Counted from the first letter of the stretch, positions 52,998 to 63,118 are shown. The stretch is DNA of 64,000 nt from Roseovarius amoyensis (GCF_003260265.1 NZ_QITQ01000008.1:62001-126000), one strand, 5' to 3'. Program-made: numbers and translations. The notes: generated by a model from the letters alone, not told the origin.

Positions 52998-53030
52998 ACT
53001 GAATGAACGCAACATATCGAGGAGCTTCAA

Positions 53031-53195
53031 GTGGACAATCGTTCCAATACCCCGGCCCAAGACACTGGATCGTCGAAAGGATGCTGCGGAGGTGTGACTC
53101 AGACCGAGACTGTCGCCGAGAAAGAACGGCGACCAGCGGAAGACAGCAAGCCGGAAAAGTCGGGCAAAGGGGGCTGCTGTTGCAGCAACAACTGA
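53031..53195 (+). CDS. 54-aa Cys-rich protein
   Basis: Start GTG with GAGGAG 7 nt upstream. The protein has GCCGG near residue 18, a central Lys/Glu-rich linker and terminal GGCCCSNN. Five cysteines flank a flexible linker, a layout that fits a small metallothionein-like or metal-relay protein. I do not recognise a named family. It is the first gene after the second ECF-type promoter and precedes a Met-rich EF-hand protein. Confidence 0.65.
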   Translation: MDNRSNTPAQDTGSSKGCCGGVTQTETVAEKERRPAEDSKPEKSGKGGCCCSNN

Positions 53196-53275
53196 CGCAT
53201 TGGCGTCTCTGATTCAGTCGGTGGCAACGCCGTTTCTGCTGAACATGATCAACTGAAGCAAAAAGGAAATACATA

Positions 53276-53827
53276 ATGCAAACCTTCAAGATACTCGCGA
53301 CTTCTGCAACGCTTTTGCTGGGTGCCACGGGTGCGGCTTTTGCCCAAGCTGGTCACGGTCATGGTGCTCAGCAGCCTGGTGTGGCCACGGGAACAAGCGA
53401 TAGCGAGTCTGGTCCCATGACTGGTGATCAGACCGACATGATGCAAAAGATGATGCCCATGATGATGGGCATGCACGCCCGGATGATGGATCATGGCGAC
53501 AGACCGGGCATGGCTATGATGGATCGGGGCATGATGCAGATGATGATGGGCCCTGGAATGATGGGAGTACCCTCGGCCGAGGAGGCTACCGCGGCGATGC
53601 AAGCGCGGTTGAGCGAGTTTGACGCGGATGGCGATGGCAGCCTGTCCCTGAGCGAATTTGAAACCCTGCACAGCGCAATGATCCGCGAGTCCATGGTTGA
53701 CCGGTTCCAGCATCTGGATGCCGACGGAGATGGCACAGTGAGCCCCTCCGAGATGGTTGCTCCGGCCGGTCGGATGAGCATGCGCGAGAGGATGAGCGCT
53801 ATGTCGACGGATAATTCCGACAACTAG
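53276..53827 (+). CDS. Secreted Met-rich EF-hand protein
   Basis: 183 residues: signal peptide ending AFAQA, HGHG, then a Met-rich region (MMQKMMPMMMGMHARMM; MIPMGM-like turns) and a pair of EF-hands (DADGDGSLSLSEF and DADGDGTVSPSEM). It combines a Cu(I)-type methionine pool with Ca-type loops in one periplasmic protein. AAAAAGGAA upstream. A strong hairpin terminator follows. Similar Met-rich EF-hand proteins occur in copper islands. Confidence 0.83.
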   Translation: MQTFKILATSATLLLGATGAAFAQAGHGHGAQQPGVATGTSDSESGPMTGDQTDMMQKMMPMMMGMHARMMDHGDRPGMAMMDRGMMQMMMGPGMMGVPSAEEATAAMQARLSEFDADGDGSLSLSEFETLHSAMIRESMVDRFQHLDADGDGTVSPSEMVAPAGRMSMRERMSAMSTDNSDN

Positions 53828-53833
53828 AATATC

Positions 53834-53861
53834 ATGCCGGGCAAGCCAGCTTGCCCGGCAT
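53834..53861. terminator. Rho-independent terminator
   Basis: ATGCCGGGCAAGC pairs with GCTTGCCCGGCAT over 13 bp with a 2-nt gap at the top (effective loop larger) and TTTT follows. It ends the sigma-linked second unit, although DUF5676 starts 50 nt further. Confidence 0.8.
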
Positions 53862-53911
53862 TTTACGGAATCTCTTCGTTCGCAATCTGATCGACAAAAA
53901 AGGAGCGAATT

Positions 53912-54277
53912 ATGCTGCCAATTATCTATTTCACTTCGATAGCGGCGATCCTTTTTCTGGCCTTGCGCATGACCTGCGGGGCCTGTGTGATGGGCGCAAA
54001 TACTGGGGCAGGGCGTCCAGGTTTGCCGCTTATGCCGCTGGGCTGGGCACTAAGCCTGTTTCTGGCAGTGACATTCGTGGTCTGCGTCGTGTTCGACCTG
54101 ATTTTCCCCGACTACGCGATGTATGAAACCTGGGCTGGACTGCTGCCTGGGTTCGTCTGGCTGACCCCGGTGAGCTTCATTATCGGTCTGGTCGAGAGCT
54201 TTCTCTATGGCTGGTATGCCGCGTTGATCTTCGGCGGGCTCTTCAACGCCATCGCGAATAGGGAGGTGAAGTTATGA
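53912..54277 (+). CDS. DUF5676-type membrane protein
   Basis: 121 residues with three to four helices. The first contains RMTCGACVMGA-type cysteines near residue 20; the C-terminal helix has FLYGWYAALIFGGLFNAIANRE, the conserved tail of DUF5676 proteins that accompany copper and silver ATPases. AAAGGAG lies upstream. It is followed by a CueR-type promoter and CopA. Confidence 0.75.
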   Translation: MLPIIYFTSIAAILFLALRMTCGACVMGANTGAGRPGLPLMPLGWALSLFLAVTFVVCVVFDLIFPDYAMYETWAGLLPGFVWLTPVSFIIGLVESFLYGWYAALIFGGLFNAIANREVKL

Positions 54278-54371
54278 CGACAACTCCCCAACCGATCAGT
54301 GGTACGCGTGTCGAATGATATCGACACATCACCCGTCGTCGCCGAAATCTGCTCCATGGTGATAAGAGGTG

Positions 54372-54402
54372 TTGACCTTCCAGCTACTGGACGAAGTACA
54401 GC
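54372..54402 (+). promoter_or_regulatory. CueR-type promoter of the second copper ATPase
   Basis: TTGACC is followed by the dyad TTCCAGCTACTGGA in a 19-bp spacer and a weak -10 (TACAGC). About 170 nt of untranslated sequence separate it from the ATPase start. Confidence 0.65.
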
Positions 54403-54569
54403 AGTATGTATCGAAACATCGGGATTTTGCCGATGAGAAAGGAATCGAACGCGGTGTCAAGCGACCCATGCGATGCGGACCCTGCGTAATCGGCCGCCGA
54501 CCTAGGCTCGACACGCTGTCCTGACACCCACATTGACTTGAGAAACCCGAATACGTTTGAGGCGGACAC

Positions 54570-56954
54570 ATGAACCAAAGACCCAATCCTGACCCGACGC
54601 AAGAGAGTGTGATCTATACTTGTCCGATGCATCCCGAAGTGCGCAAGACCGAACCTGGAGATTGCCCGAAATGCGGCATGCATCTTGTGCTTGAAGGCGA
54701 GCTTGCGGCACCGCAACATGGTCACGCCGGACACGGTGCCGCGGACGGGCACGGCCACCACGCCCATGGGCATTTCGTTGCCAAGACTGGTGAAGAGGGA
54801 GGCAGATACGACACCGTGCCCGCCGGTTACCAAGGCGCAGTCTACACCTGTCCAATGCATGCCGAAGTTCGCAAGACCGATCCGGGATCCTGTCCAATCT
54901 GCGGCATGGGGCTGGAGCTCGAAAGCGCCACGATGGTCGAGGACGGACCGAACCACGAGCTGGTGGATTTCACGCGCCGGTTTTGGGTCGGCGCAGTGCT
55001 TACCCTGCCGCTGCTGGTTCTGACGATGGGCCCTTATCTAGGTTTTGGGGGCGTCCGCGACATATTCGGCGAACGCACGACCTTGTGGATCGAACTTGTA
55101 CTGGGCACACCCGTCGTCCTTTGGAGCGGCTGGCCGTTCATGGTGCGCGGCTGGAATTCATTCCGGACGATGAACCTCAATATGTTTTCGCTCATAAGCA
55201 TGGGCGTGATGGCGGCCTGGCTGTTCAGCATCGTAGCCGTTCTTGCACCTGACATCTTTCCCGATGGCTTCCGCGATCCCGAAGGCCATGTTGGCGTCTA
55301 TTTTGAAGCTGCGGCGGTGATCGTTACCCTTGTCCTGCTAGGGCAGGTGATGGAATTGCGCGCCCGTGAAGGCACCGGCAAAGCGATCCGCGCGCTGCTG
55401 GACATGGCAGCCAAGACTGCGCGCGTGATCCGCGATGACGGGAGCGAAGAGGAAATTCCGCTGGAAGAGGTACAAGTCGGTGACCATCTACGCGTTCGTC
55501 CCGGTGAAAAGGTACCGGTCGATGGCACCGTTGTCGACGGACGCTCTTCGGTGGATGAAAGCATGATTTCGGGGGAGCCGGTTCCGGTCGAGAAGACCGA
55601 AGGCGACGCGCTGACGGGGGCCACGATCAACGGCACCGGCAGTCTGCTGATGGAGGCGACGAGAGTCGGAGCCGACACGATGCTGGCGCAGATTGTCGAA
55701 ATGGTTGCCAATGCCCAGCGGTCGCGCGCGCCGATCCAGAAATACGCCGACAAGGTCGCGGGGTTCTTCGTGCCTGTAGTGATCGTGATCGCCGTCTTGT
55801 CGTTCATCGCTTGGGCGATCTGGGGACCAGCGCCCGCCCTTTCTTATGCCCTCATCTCTGCAGTCGCGGTCCTCATCATCGCCTGTCCCTGCGCACTGGG
55901 TCTGGCGACGCCAATGTCGATTATGACGGCCACCGGGCGCGGTGCCCAGGCGGGCGTTCTGATCAAGAATGCCGAGGCGCTGGAGCGGTTCGAAAAAGTA
56001 GACACTCTGATCGTGGACAAGACCGGCACTCTGACAGAAGGCAAGCCCCGACTAATCGCGGTCTTGCCCGAACCGGGACATGACGAGGCCGAGGTGCTGC
56101 GACTGGCCGCTTCGCTGGAACGCGGATCGGAACATCCGCTGGCCGAAGCCATCGTGCGTGGTGCTGAAGACCGCGGCGTGGATATGGCGAAAGCCAGCGA
56201 TTTCGAGGCGGTGACCGGCAAGGGCGTCAAGGGTGTGGTCGACGGCCGCGCGGTGGCTTTGGGAAATCTCGCATTGATTTCGGATATGGGTCTAGAGGCC
56301 GGTGCGCTGACCGAAAAGGCTAACGAGCGGCGTGACGACGGCGAAACGGTGATGTTTGTCGTACTGGAAGGCACGATTGCCGGGCTGGTCAGCGTGGCCG
56401 ACCCGGTGAAGGAAACGACGCCAGCTGCGCTAAAGGCGCTGCATGATCTGGGCTTTCGGATCATCATGGCGACTGGCGACAATGAACGCACCGCTAAGGC
56501 CATTGGCGCGCGGCTCGGGATCGACGAGATCCGCGCTGATGTTTTGCCCGAGGACAAGGCACGGATCATCCGCGAGTTGCAGGAAGCCGGCCGCAAGGTC
56601 GCCATGGCGGGCGACGGCGTCAACGATGCGCCGGCTCTTGCACAGGCCGATGTTGGCATCGCCATGGGCACCGGTGCGGATGTCGCTATCGAAAGCGCGG
56701 GCTTCACGCTGATCAAAGGCAACCTTGACGGGATCGTGCGCGCTCGGCGTCTATCGCGCGCTACGATGCGCAACATCCGACAGAACCTGTTCTTTGCGCT
56801 GATCTACAATGCCTCGGGCGTGCCAGTAGCCGCGGGTGTGCTGTACCCGTTCCTGGGCATCCTGATCAGCCCGATGTTCGCCGCCTTTGCGATGAGCGCT
56901 TCGTCCATCTCAGTTGTCTTAAACGCGTTGCGACTGCGCGGTGCGAAAATCTGA
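54570..56954 (+). CDS. copA: Copper/silver P1B-type ATPase with two N-terminal zinc-ribbon-like modules
   Basis: 794 residues. Instead of classical HMA domains, the N-terminus has two heavy-metal-binding modules, [21 protein letters not shown] (residues ~10-30) and [21 protein letters not shown] (~92-112), separated by a His-rich linker ([19 protein letters not shown]). Then [32 protein letters not shown] and [10 protein letters not shown]. Helix 7-8 residues [15 protein letters not shown] and MSASSISVV are Cu(I)-type. Start precedes by GAGGCGG. It pumps Cu(I) or Ag(I) outward; DUF2933 and DUF5676 partners flank it. Confidence 0.93.
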   Translation: MNQRPNPDPTQESVIYTCPMHPEVRKTEPGDCPKCGMHLVLEGELAAPQHGHAGHGAADGHGHHAHGHFVAKTGEEGGRYDTVPAGYQGAVYTCPMHAEVRKTDPGSCPICGMGLELESATMVEDGPNHELVDFTRRFWVGAVLTLPLLVLTMGPYLGFGGVRDIFGERTTLWIELVLGTPVVLWSGWPFMVRGWNSFRTMNLNMFSLISMGVMAAWLFSIVAVLAPDIFPDGFRDPEGHVGVYFEAAAVIVTLVLLGQVMELRAREGTGKAIRALLDMAAKTARVIRDDGSEEEIPLEEVQVGDHLRVRPGEKVPVDGTVVDGRSSVDESMISGEPVPVEKTEGDALTGATINGTGSLLMEATRVGADTMLAQIVEMVANAQRSRAPIQKYADKVAGFFVPVVIVIAVLSFIAWAIWGPAPALSYALISAVAVLIIACPCALGLATPMSIMTATGRGAQAGVLIKNAEALERFEKVDTLIVDKTGTLTEGKPRLIAVLPEPGHDEAEVLRLAASLERGSEHPLAEAIVRGAEDRGVDMAKASDFEAVTGKGVKGVVDGRAVALGNLALISDMGLEAGALTEKANERRDDGETVMFVVLEGTIAGLVSVADPVKETTPAALKALHDLGFRIIMATGDNERTAKAIGARLGIDEIRADVLPEDKARIIRELQEAGRKVAMAGDGVNDAPALAQADVGIAMGTGADVAIESAGFTLIKGNLDGIVRARRLSRATMRNIRQNLFFALIYNASGVPVAAGVLYPFLGILISPMFAAFAMSASSISVVLNALRLRGAKI

Positions 56955-56969
56955 CAAAGGAAAAGTGAC

Positions 56970-57233
56970 ATGGAAAAACCTTCGACACACGGCGATCATC
57001 ACCCGCAGGGCAATCCGCCGAGGCCGCCCTCGTTCTGGAAATCACGCGCGGGCATCTACCTGATCTTCGCGCTTGTCCTTGGCGGACTTCTGCTGGGTTA
57101 CGAGCATCGGGTGCACATTCTGGGCAGTGGGTTGCTGATCTGGCTGCCGTTGCTGCTCTGTGTTGGCATGCACTTCTTCATGCATGGCGGGCATGGAGGC
57201 CACGGCGGACATGGCAAGGGAGATGATCAATGA
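56970..57233 (+). CDS. DUF2933-type small membrane protein
   Basis: 87 residues: a Pro/His-rich N-terminus, two helices (IYLIFALVLGGLLLGYEH; LLIWLPLLLCVGMHFFMH) and a His-rich tail GGHGGHGGHGKG. This is the DUF2933 pattern found after copper ATPases. AAAGGAAAAG precedes the ATG. It overlaps the next gene by ATGATG. A membrane copper-binding helper is inferred. Confidence 0.8.
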   Translation: MEKPSTHGDHHPQGNPPRPPSFWKSRAGIYLIFALVLGGLLLGYEHRVHILGSGLLIWLPLLLCVGMHFFMHGGHGGHGGHGKGDDQ

Positions 57234-57898
57234 TGACTGATGCAGGTGCATCGTATGGCCTTTGGCTTCTGGTCTTCATCAACTCGGCTGTCTTCATCAT
57301 TTTTGCCTTCAGCTTTTTCAAGCCGCAAACGTCCCGAGACTGGCGGAGTTTCGGTGCATTCAGCGCCTTTGTCTTGGCACTGTTCACCGAAATGTACGGG
57401 TTTCCGTTGACGATCTTTGTGTTGTCCGGCTGGTTGCAATCGACATGGCCGGATATCGACTGGCTAGCCCACGATAGCGGCCATCTGCCCGAGATGATGT
57501 TCGGCTGGAAGTCGAACCCGCATTTCGGACCGTTCCACCTGTTGAGCTTCGCCCTGATCGGCGGAGGATTCTGGCTGATCTCGGTGGCATGGCACCATCT
57601 GTGGAATGCACAGCGGCAGGGCCGGTTGGCCGTCACCGGGCCCTATGCGAGGATCAGACATCCCCAATACGTGGGGTTCATTCTGGTCATGCTCGGATTT
57701 CTCGTTCAATGGCCGACCATTCTGACAGTGGCGATGTTCCCGGTACTGGTCTGGATGTATGTTCGACTGGCACGCAGCGAGGAGGCCGACACCCGCGCCC
57801 GTTTTGGACAGGTCTATAAGCAATACGCGCAGTCAGTGCCATCGTTTTTTCCAAGGTTTGCGGGGGCGGGCAGTGAGCAGGGCGGCCGCAAAATCTGA
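57230..57898 (+). CDS. Isoprenylcysteine methyltransferase-family membrane protein
   Basis: 222 residues with five helices and the family's C-terminal signature VTGPYARIRHPQYVGFILVMLGFLVQWPT followed by EEADTRARFG. Bacterial members methylate small thiols or lipids at the membrane; substrate unknown here. The ATG overlaps the preceding stop. It is the last gene of the ATPase unit; a recurring partner of DUF2933 and CopA. Confidence 0.83.
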   Translation: MMTDAGASYGLWLLVFINSAVFIIFAFSFFKPQTSRDWRSFGAFSAFVLALFTEMYGFPLTIFVLSGWLQSTWPDIDWLAHDSGHLPEMMFGWKSNPHFGPFHLLSFALIGGGFWLISVAWHHLWNAQRQGRLAVTGPYARIRHPQYVGFILVMLGFLVQWPTILTVAMFPVLVWMYVRLARSEEADTRARFGQVYKQYAQSVPSFFPRFAGAGSEQGGRKI

Positions 57899-58095
57899 GG
57901 ATGTGCGGAAATGAGGTCTGTAGCCAGAATTGCGAATTGTCCCCATTGTTGATTGCATTTTGTGCCTATTGCCCGCGAGAGCTGAAGGCAAGTAGGGTTC
58001 GTTCGGGTGCGATAGTGGAACTGCAGGAATAGGTTCTGGCCAGAACGGTGATGGGCCACAAGAATTGAAAAATCTGAAAACAGGCAAGAACTAAT

Positions 58096-59421
58096 ATGCA
58101 GCATAACCAGAAGAACAGCGATTATCGCGAAGGATCAATCAGCCTTGGCGGTGCCGTCGCGATGGGTACAGGCGTGATGATCGGGGCGGGCATCTTTGCG
58201 CTGACCGGGCAGATAGCCCAACTGGCCGGACCGCTTTTCCCGCTGGCCTTCATCGCCGGTGCCATCGTGACAAGCTTCAGTGCATACAGCTATATCAAGA
58301 TGTCGAACGCCTGGCCCTCGGCGGGCGGGATCGCTATGATCCTGCAGAAATGCTATGGATCAGGCGCAGTCGCGGCGGGAGCAGCGCTTCTGATGGCGCT
58401 GAGCATGGTGATTGCAGAAAGCCTCGTGGCAAGGACATTTGCCACCTACGTCCTGCGCCCCTTCGACATCACCGGCGGGCCGCTCGTCCCCATCCTGGCG
58501 GTTGCAGTGATCGTTTTCGCGTTTCTCGTCAATATCGCAGGCAACCGCTCCGTAGGGCTGTTTTCGCTGATCATGGCGGCAATCAAGATCGGCGGCATCG
58601 CTCTCTTTGGTATTGCCGCTCTGTGGTCGAGCGGATTTCAGTTCGCCGCCGCATCGCAGACGGCCGAGCCATCAGGGATCGTGGGGTTCATTGCCTCTGT
58701 CGCACTGGCCATCCTTGCGTTCAAGGGTTTCACGACCATTACCAACAGCGGCGGAGAGATCACCGATCCCCATCGCAACGTGGGCCGCACGATCATGATC
58801 TCCATCGCGATCTGCGTGGTTGTCTACCTGCTTGTGGCGTTCGGCGTGGGCGCCAGCCTGACACTCGACGAGATCATTGCCGCACGTGATTATTCTCTGG
58901 CAGAAGCGGCGGCCCCCGCGCTCGGGCAGGTCGGGTTCTATCTAACCGTCTTGCTGGCCGCCGTGGCTACTGCATCAGGCGTTCTGGCCAGTGTGTTCGC
59001 CGTGTCACGGATGCTCGCAATGCTGACGGACATGAAAATGATCCCGCACAGCCACTTTGGCATGTCTGGCACGATCCAGCGCCACATGCTGATCTATACG
59101 GTGGTGATTGCCTCGACACTGGCTGTGTTCTTCGATCTGGGCCGGATCGCCTCATTGGGCGCGTTTTTCTATCTCATCATGGATATGGTCGTGCATTGGG
59201 GCGTCTTCCGCTTCCGACGCAAGGAGATCGGTGCGGCGGCGCCGATCCTGCTTCTGGCGCTCGGCTTCGATGCCGTTGTGCTCGCGGCCTTCACTGCGAT
59301 GAAACTACAAAGTGACCCGGCCATCGTGCTATATGCCGCCGTCGGAATTACCGCGGTTTTCATACTTGAACGACTGTATCTATCGCGCTGGCTCGCACCG
59401 CAAGGTGTTCACGAAAACTGA
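58096..59421 (+). CDS. APC-family amino-acid permease
   Basis: 441 residues, twelve helices, with the APC substrate motif GAVAMGTGVMIGAGIFALTG at the N-terminus and NSGGEITDPHRNVGRTI mid-way. It imports or exchanges amino acids. No strong ribosome site before the ATG. It stands alone, not obviously tied to metal genes; supply of cysteine or histidine would be a guess. Divergence or operon links are not evident; about 200 bp of empty sequence precedes it. Confidence 0.85.
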   Translation: MQHNQKNSDYREGSISLGGAVAMGTGVMIGAGIFALTGQIAQLAGPLFPLAFIAGAIVTSFSAYSYIKMSNAWPSAGGIAMILQKCYGSGAVAAGAALLMALSMVIAESLVARTFATYVLRPFDITGGPLVPILAVAVIVFAFLVNIAGNRSVGLFSLIMAAIKIGGIALFGIAALWSSGFQFAAASQTAEPSGIVGFIASVALAILAFKGFTTITNSGGEITDPHRNVGRTIMISIAICVVVYLLVAFGVGASLTLDEIIAARDYSLAEAAAPALGQVGFYLTVLLAAVATASGVLASVFAVSRMLAMLTDMKMIPHSHFGMSGTIQRHMLIYTVVIASTLAVFFDLGRIASLGAFFYLIMDMVVHWGVFRFRRKEIGAAAPILLLALGFDAVVLAAFTAMKLQSDPAIVLYAAVGITAVFILERLYLSRWLAPQGVHEN

Positions 59422-59531
59422 TGCTAGAGGTTATTCGGACTTTCGCATGGGATACGACGCAAAGGTATCAGACAACGGGGAAATCATATGTGGAAGTAGT
59501 CAACTCGATCAAACACGCGCAAGTTGGCATA

Positions 59532-61658
59532 TCACTCTGACACGAGACTGCGCACTGAAGCGGTGTCGAGCGCGTCGAGCACTGCCTGTGGCGTTAGAAT
59601 CTCCGGTAGAGCGATGCCGGAAGGCGCTCCCGGCCCGAAGACGATATTGAACGGAATGCCGTAGCGGTCATATCGCTCGAGGAACCGCGTGATGTTGTCA
59701 TCTGGCCGGGTCCAATCCGCTTGCATGGCGATCACGGAACCGTCGCGCAACCGCGCACGCACTGGATCCCTGTCGAGCACAAGAGACTTATTGGCTTTGC
59801 AGGTCAGACACCAATCCGCAGTCACATCGACGAACACCGTCTCTCCCTCGGAGACGCGGCGCGCGATGCCGAAGGGTTCGAAATCCTGCCAGCGAGACAT
59901 CGCATCAACCCCCGCAGTGGTGCGGTCGGGCGTTGAGGTGAGGCCTGCCCCGAAAATCGCCAGAAAAACACAGGCGCTCAGAACCGCACGCCGTACCCAT
60001 TGGCTTGCCTGTCGGATTGATGCCGCAATGATGAACATAGCTGTGAGTGCCGAGATGAAGGCAGCTGCCCGCCAACCCGCCACGCCGACAAGAACGAACA
60101 AAAGCCAAGCGGCTGTTGCCAGCAACAGACCGCCAAGAAGGAGCCTGACCAGAAGCATCCATCGCCCGGGCCGGGGCATCCGCGTGACCAACTCGGGACG
60201 TGCGGCAATGACGAGGTAGGGGAGGGCCAGTCCAAGACCGAGCGCTGTGAATATCACCATTACGTCCAGTGGTGTGCCCGCAAGCGCAAAGGTGATCGCG
60301 GTGCCCAGGAACGGGGCGGAACACGGCGTTGCGAGGATGGCCGCAAGCAGTCCGGTGCCAAAGTCTGAGATGTACCCGGCTCTGGCACTGCTGGCACCCA
60401 GGCGGTCTTGAAGGGCCGCGGGCAGGGTTATCTCGAATGCACCGAGGAGATTGGCGGCAAAGACGGCGATGACCATGAACATCAGAGTCACGAAGACCGG
60501 ATTTTGGAACTGTATACCCCAGCCGACGGATACTCCGATCCATTGAAGAAACACTAAGGCAGCCGCAAGCGCCCAGACAAATGTCAGTACCCCCAAAGCT
60601 GAAAACAGGAATCCGTTGCGCGTCATCTGCCGGGTTTGACCGGTTGCCTTCAAAACAGATGTGAGCTTGATCGATAGAACGGGTAACACGCAGGGCATGA
60701 CATTCAGGATCAGACCACCGAGAAAGGCGATGGCGGCCACCGCCACGACTTTCAGCACACTCGTTCGAGGGTTCGCGCTTGCAAACGGTGGGGCAGGGGG
60801 ATCCGAGGTAAGAGTGATCGGCGCCGTGATTGCACGTGCGGTGTCTGTGATCGTCACCGAAGGCTCTGCGTGCTCTTCGGTCCAGGCGTTGATCGGTATT
60901 TGTGCCCAGAGTTCCGTTCTATCGCGATCCAACCGGATATCTGGTTTGCCAAAGGTCACAAGGGGTCCGAATTCCGGGAACACGTCGACCTCACCGAACG
61001 GTTTGTCGCTCGTTGCCACAACGATGAGAGCCGAGGCGCGCGCATCGAGGGCCGTGACCGATATTCTGATGTCGCTGTTCTCGGGTACCGCGGGAACGCG
61101 ATCGGCATAAGTGGCAATCTGGCGAGCCGAGTTTGTATCGATCCCGATGCCTTGTGGCAGGGCGAGTGAAAGTTCGAAGTCATGGGGCACACAGACAGTC
61201 GAACATGTCAGCAAGGACACGCGGGCACGCAGTTCCAGAGGGTGGCCGGCGTCCTCAAGTCTCGCCCGGATCGGCAAGACAACCTGACCTGAATAGCCGA
61301 AGTTCTCGATCCCGAAAGCCTCGAAACGTTCCGGCGCGGGCCAGAGGAGTTCCGCAGACCTCAGATTGGTCGAACCAGCCCAGTCGAGTTTCGGTGCCAA
61401 GCCAACCTCGCCGGGCGTGCGCCAGTATCCCTTCCAGCCCTCGCCGTACTCCAGGGCCAATCCGAGTGAGACGAAGGCGGCATCTGGCGCAATCCCCTCT
61501 TCGGCCGAGATCAGACGCGCGGTTACGGCGGGGTTTGAAAAGGTCTCGGATTCGGCAGCCTTGACGGCATCGGATAGGAAGATGCCCATGCAACCGAGAA
61601 AGAAGAGCAGAGGCCAAGCCCCGAGGTGAGAAACCCGGACGGTCATTTGGATGAGCAT
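59532..61658 (-). CDS. scsB: ScsB/DsbD-type membrane thiol:disulfide reductase
   Basis: 708 residues: signal, a DsbC-like periplasmic domain (residues ~40-260; TCSTVCVPHDFELSL with two Cys), eight helices with VMPCVLPVLS and ATPCSAPFLGTA, and a C-terminal thioredoxin domain with DWCLTCKANK. The layout matches ScsB, the copper-tolerance relative of DsbD. It moves electrons from cytoplasmic thioredoxin to periplasmic partners. Starts 4 bp after the rhodanese gene; the start codon is uncertain between two ATGs 12 nt apart. Confidence 0.9.
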   Translation of the reverse strand: MLIQMTVRVSHLGAWPLLFFLGCMGIFLSDAVKAAESETFSNPAVTARLISAEEGIAPDAAFVSLGLALEYGEGWKGYWRTPGEVGLAPKLDWAGSTNLRSAELLWPAPERFEAFGIENFGYSGQVVLPIRARLEDAGHPLELRARVSLLTCSTVCVPHDFELSLALPQGIGIDTNSARQIATYADRVPAVPENSDIRISVTALDARASALIVVATSDKPFGEVDVFPEFGPLVTFGKPDIRLDRDRTELWAQIPINAWTEEHAEPSVTITDTARAITAPITLTSDPPAPPFASANPRTSVLKVVAVAAIAFLGGLILNVMPCVLPVLSIKLTSVLKATGQTRQMTRNGFLFSALGVLTFVWALAAALVFLQWIGVSVGWGIQFQNPVFVTLMFMVIAVFAANLLGAFEITLPAALQDRLGASSARAGYISDFGTGLLAAILATPCSAPFLGTAITFALAGTPLDVMVIFTALGLGLALPYLVIAARPELVTRMPRPGRWMLLVRLLLGGLLLATAAWLLFVLVGVAGWRAAAFISALTAMFIIAASIRQASQWVRRAVLSACVFLAIFGAGLTSTPDRTTAGVDAMSRWQDFEPFGIARRVSEGETVFVDVTADWCLTCKANKSLVLDRDPVRARLRDGSVIAMQADWTRPDDNITRFLERYDRYGIPFNIVFGPGAPSGIALPEILTPQAVLDALDTASVRSLVSE

Positions 61659-61662
61659 GCGG

Positions 61663-62118
61663 TCAACGCAAAGCGCCAGGCAGGCTTGCCAAGGCCGCCT
61701 CGAGATCTGTCACCGGCAATCCGCGTTCGATCCAGCCTAGCCCCTTCGGTGATCCCAGCATGCCTTCCGACACATCGATGAAGCCCGTGTAGCCGGCTCG
61801 TTTCAAGACGCTCAAAAGACGGCCGCTGCGCCCGCCGGTGGCACAGATCAGCGCAATGGGTTTCTCGCCTGAAAAATCGCGTGCGGCGAACAAGCGCTGC
61901 TCGAACCCGGGTTCGTGCATACTGATCGGCCATGCGGCTTTTGCGACACCTGTTTCCACCCATTCGGGGCGCGATCGAATATCAATCAGGGAAATCTTGT
62001 CCTGCGCCAATGCGTCGGCCGTCTCGGCAGCCGTCCATATCTCACGCGTCGCGGCCGCAGCGACCTGGGGCCCCACGACCCACGTCGAGGCAAGCAGGAT
62101 GAAGCACCGCCTATCCAT
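61663..62118 (-). CDS. Secreted rhodanese-like protein
   Basis: 151 residues: signal peptide ending AAAA, rhodanese domain with LIDIRSRPEW and the active-site loop CATGGRSGR containing the catalytic cysteine. Sulfurtransfer or persulfide handling in the periplasm is expected. GGAGG lies 5 nt upstream of the chosen ATG. It lies between the DsbA-like and ScsB genes (59 bp and 4 bp), a grouping seen with Scs-type copper-stress systems. Confidence 0.85.
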   Translation of the reverse strand: MDRRCFILLASTWVVGPQVAAAATREIWTAAETADALAQDKISLIDIRSRPEWVETGVAKAAWPISMHEPGFEQRLFAARDFSGEKPIALICATGGRSGRLLSVLKRAGYTGFIDVSEGMLGSPKGLGWIERGLPVTDLEAALASLPGALR

Positions 62119-62177
62119 ATTGCCTCCACCGTCGATTGACGAGAAACGCCAAGACTTCCCGGGGCGAGCGTTGCAGC

Positions 62178-62960
62178 CTATGCAGCCGTACAGACATCTC
62201 GCCAACCCTCTTCGCGCTCCAACTCGATGATCTCGCGAACCATTCTGTCGCTGATCTGACCCTGGACGACTGTACGGCCGATCACGAGGGCCGGCGTGCC
62301 GACAAAGGCGAACACGCGTGCAAGCGCTGCACTCTTTTCCAGCTCGCGCGTGATCTCGGCACTCTCCATGTCGGTGATCAATTTCTTGCTATCGACGCCA
62401 ATGTCATCGGAGAGGCGGGCAAGGTATTCCGGCGATGCTTGGAACGGCGTTGTCATCAAACGTTCGTGGAAAGCGACGTACGCGCCTTGCCGTTTCGCCG
62501 CAAGAGCTGCCTTGGCCGCAAGATTTGAGCTGTCGCCGAGGAGCGGCAATTCATGCCACGCCACTGCGATCTTGTCTGGCATCTCGCTCGTCATGTCGGC
62601 CAATCGTTTGGTTTGCACCCGGCAAAAGGGGCAATAGTAGTCCGAGAACGACGCCATCGGGACCTGGATAGGCGTGGGAGTCAGACCACCGTAAAGGGCC
62701 GAACAAATATTCTCGGAGACGCGCTCCAAGGCTGCGGCTTTCTGCGCCGCCACTTCGATGCTGTCCGCCGTGCCCAAGCCTACCAAAGGATCGAAGCCGC
62801 CTGACGTCTCACCCGCAACGAACTTGCGAAATCCTTCTGGTCTATCGAGCGCCTGCAACTCCAGTTTTTCCGGCAGCAAAGAGGAGACTGTGCGCAGGGC
62901 GGCGTACCCTGCGATGATCACACCGATCGTCAAAAGCGTTGACCGTTTCTTGGAGTCCAT
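62178..62960 (-). CDS. DsbA/ScsC-type thioredoxin-fold protein
   Basis: 260 residues: N-terminal anchor, a ~90-residue helical N-terminal extension, then a DsbA-like domain with SDYYCPFCRVQT (CPFC) and cis-proline VGTPALVIG. The extension resembles the trimerising stalk of ScsC (inference). It precedes the rhodanese and ScsB, so it is probably kept reduced by ScsB. First gene of the minus-strand trio. Confidence 0.87.
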   Translation of the reverse strand: MDSKKRSTLLTIGVIIAGYAALRTVSSLLPEKLELQALDRPEGFRKFVAGETSGGFDPLVGLGTADSIEVAAQKAAALERVSENICSALYGGLTPTPIQVPMASFSDYYCPFCRVQTKRLADMTSEMPDKIAVAWHELPLLGDSSNLAAKAALAAKRQGAYVAFHERLMTTPFQASPEYLARLSDDIGVDSKKLITDMESAEITRELEKSAALARVFAFVGTPALVIGRTVVQGQISDRMVREIIELEREEGWRDVCTAA

Positions 62961-63118
62961 CTGATGCCTGATCTGACCTCGTTACCTTTCGGTCGTACTG
63001 CGACGTCTGATAAAAGGTCAACTCTACAAACTGATACATTTCCGGTCGTGAAAACAGGATGTTGAGCGAGTATCAAAGTATCACCGGATAGGGATAACGA
63101 TCGGACAAAGAGGTGGAC

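Noticed and set aside
54414..54497. A 27-codon frame between the CueR-type promoter and the second ATPase
   Set aside because: Possible leader peptide but too short and without a ribosome site to support.
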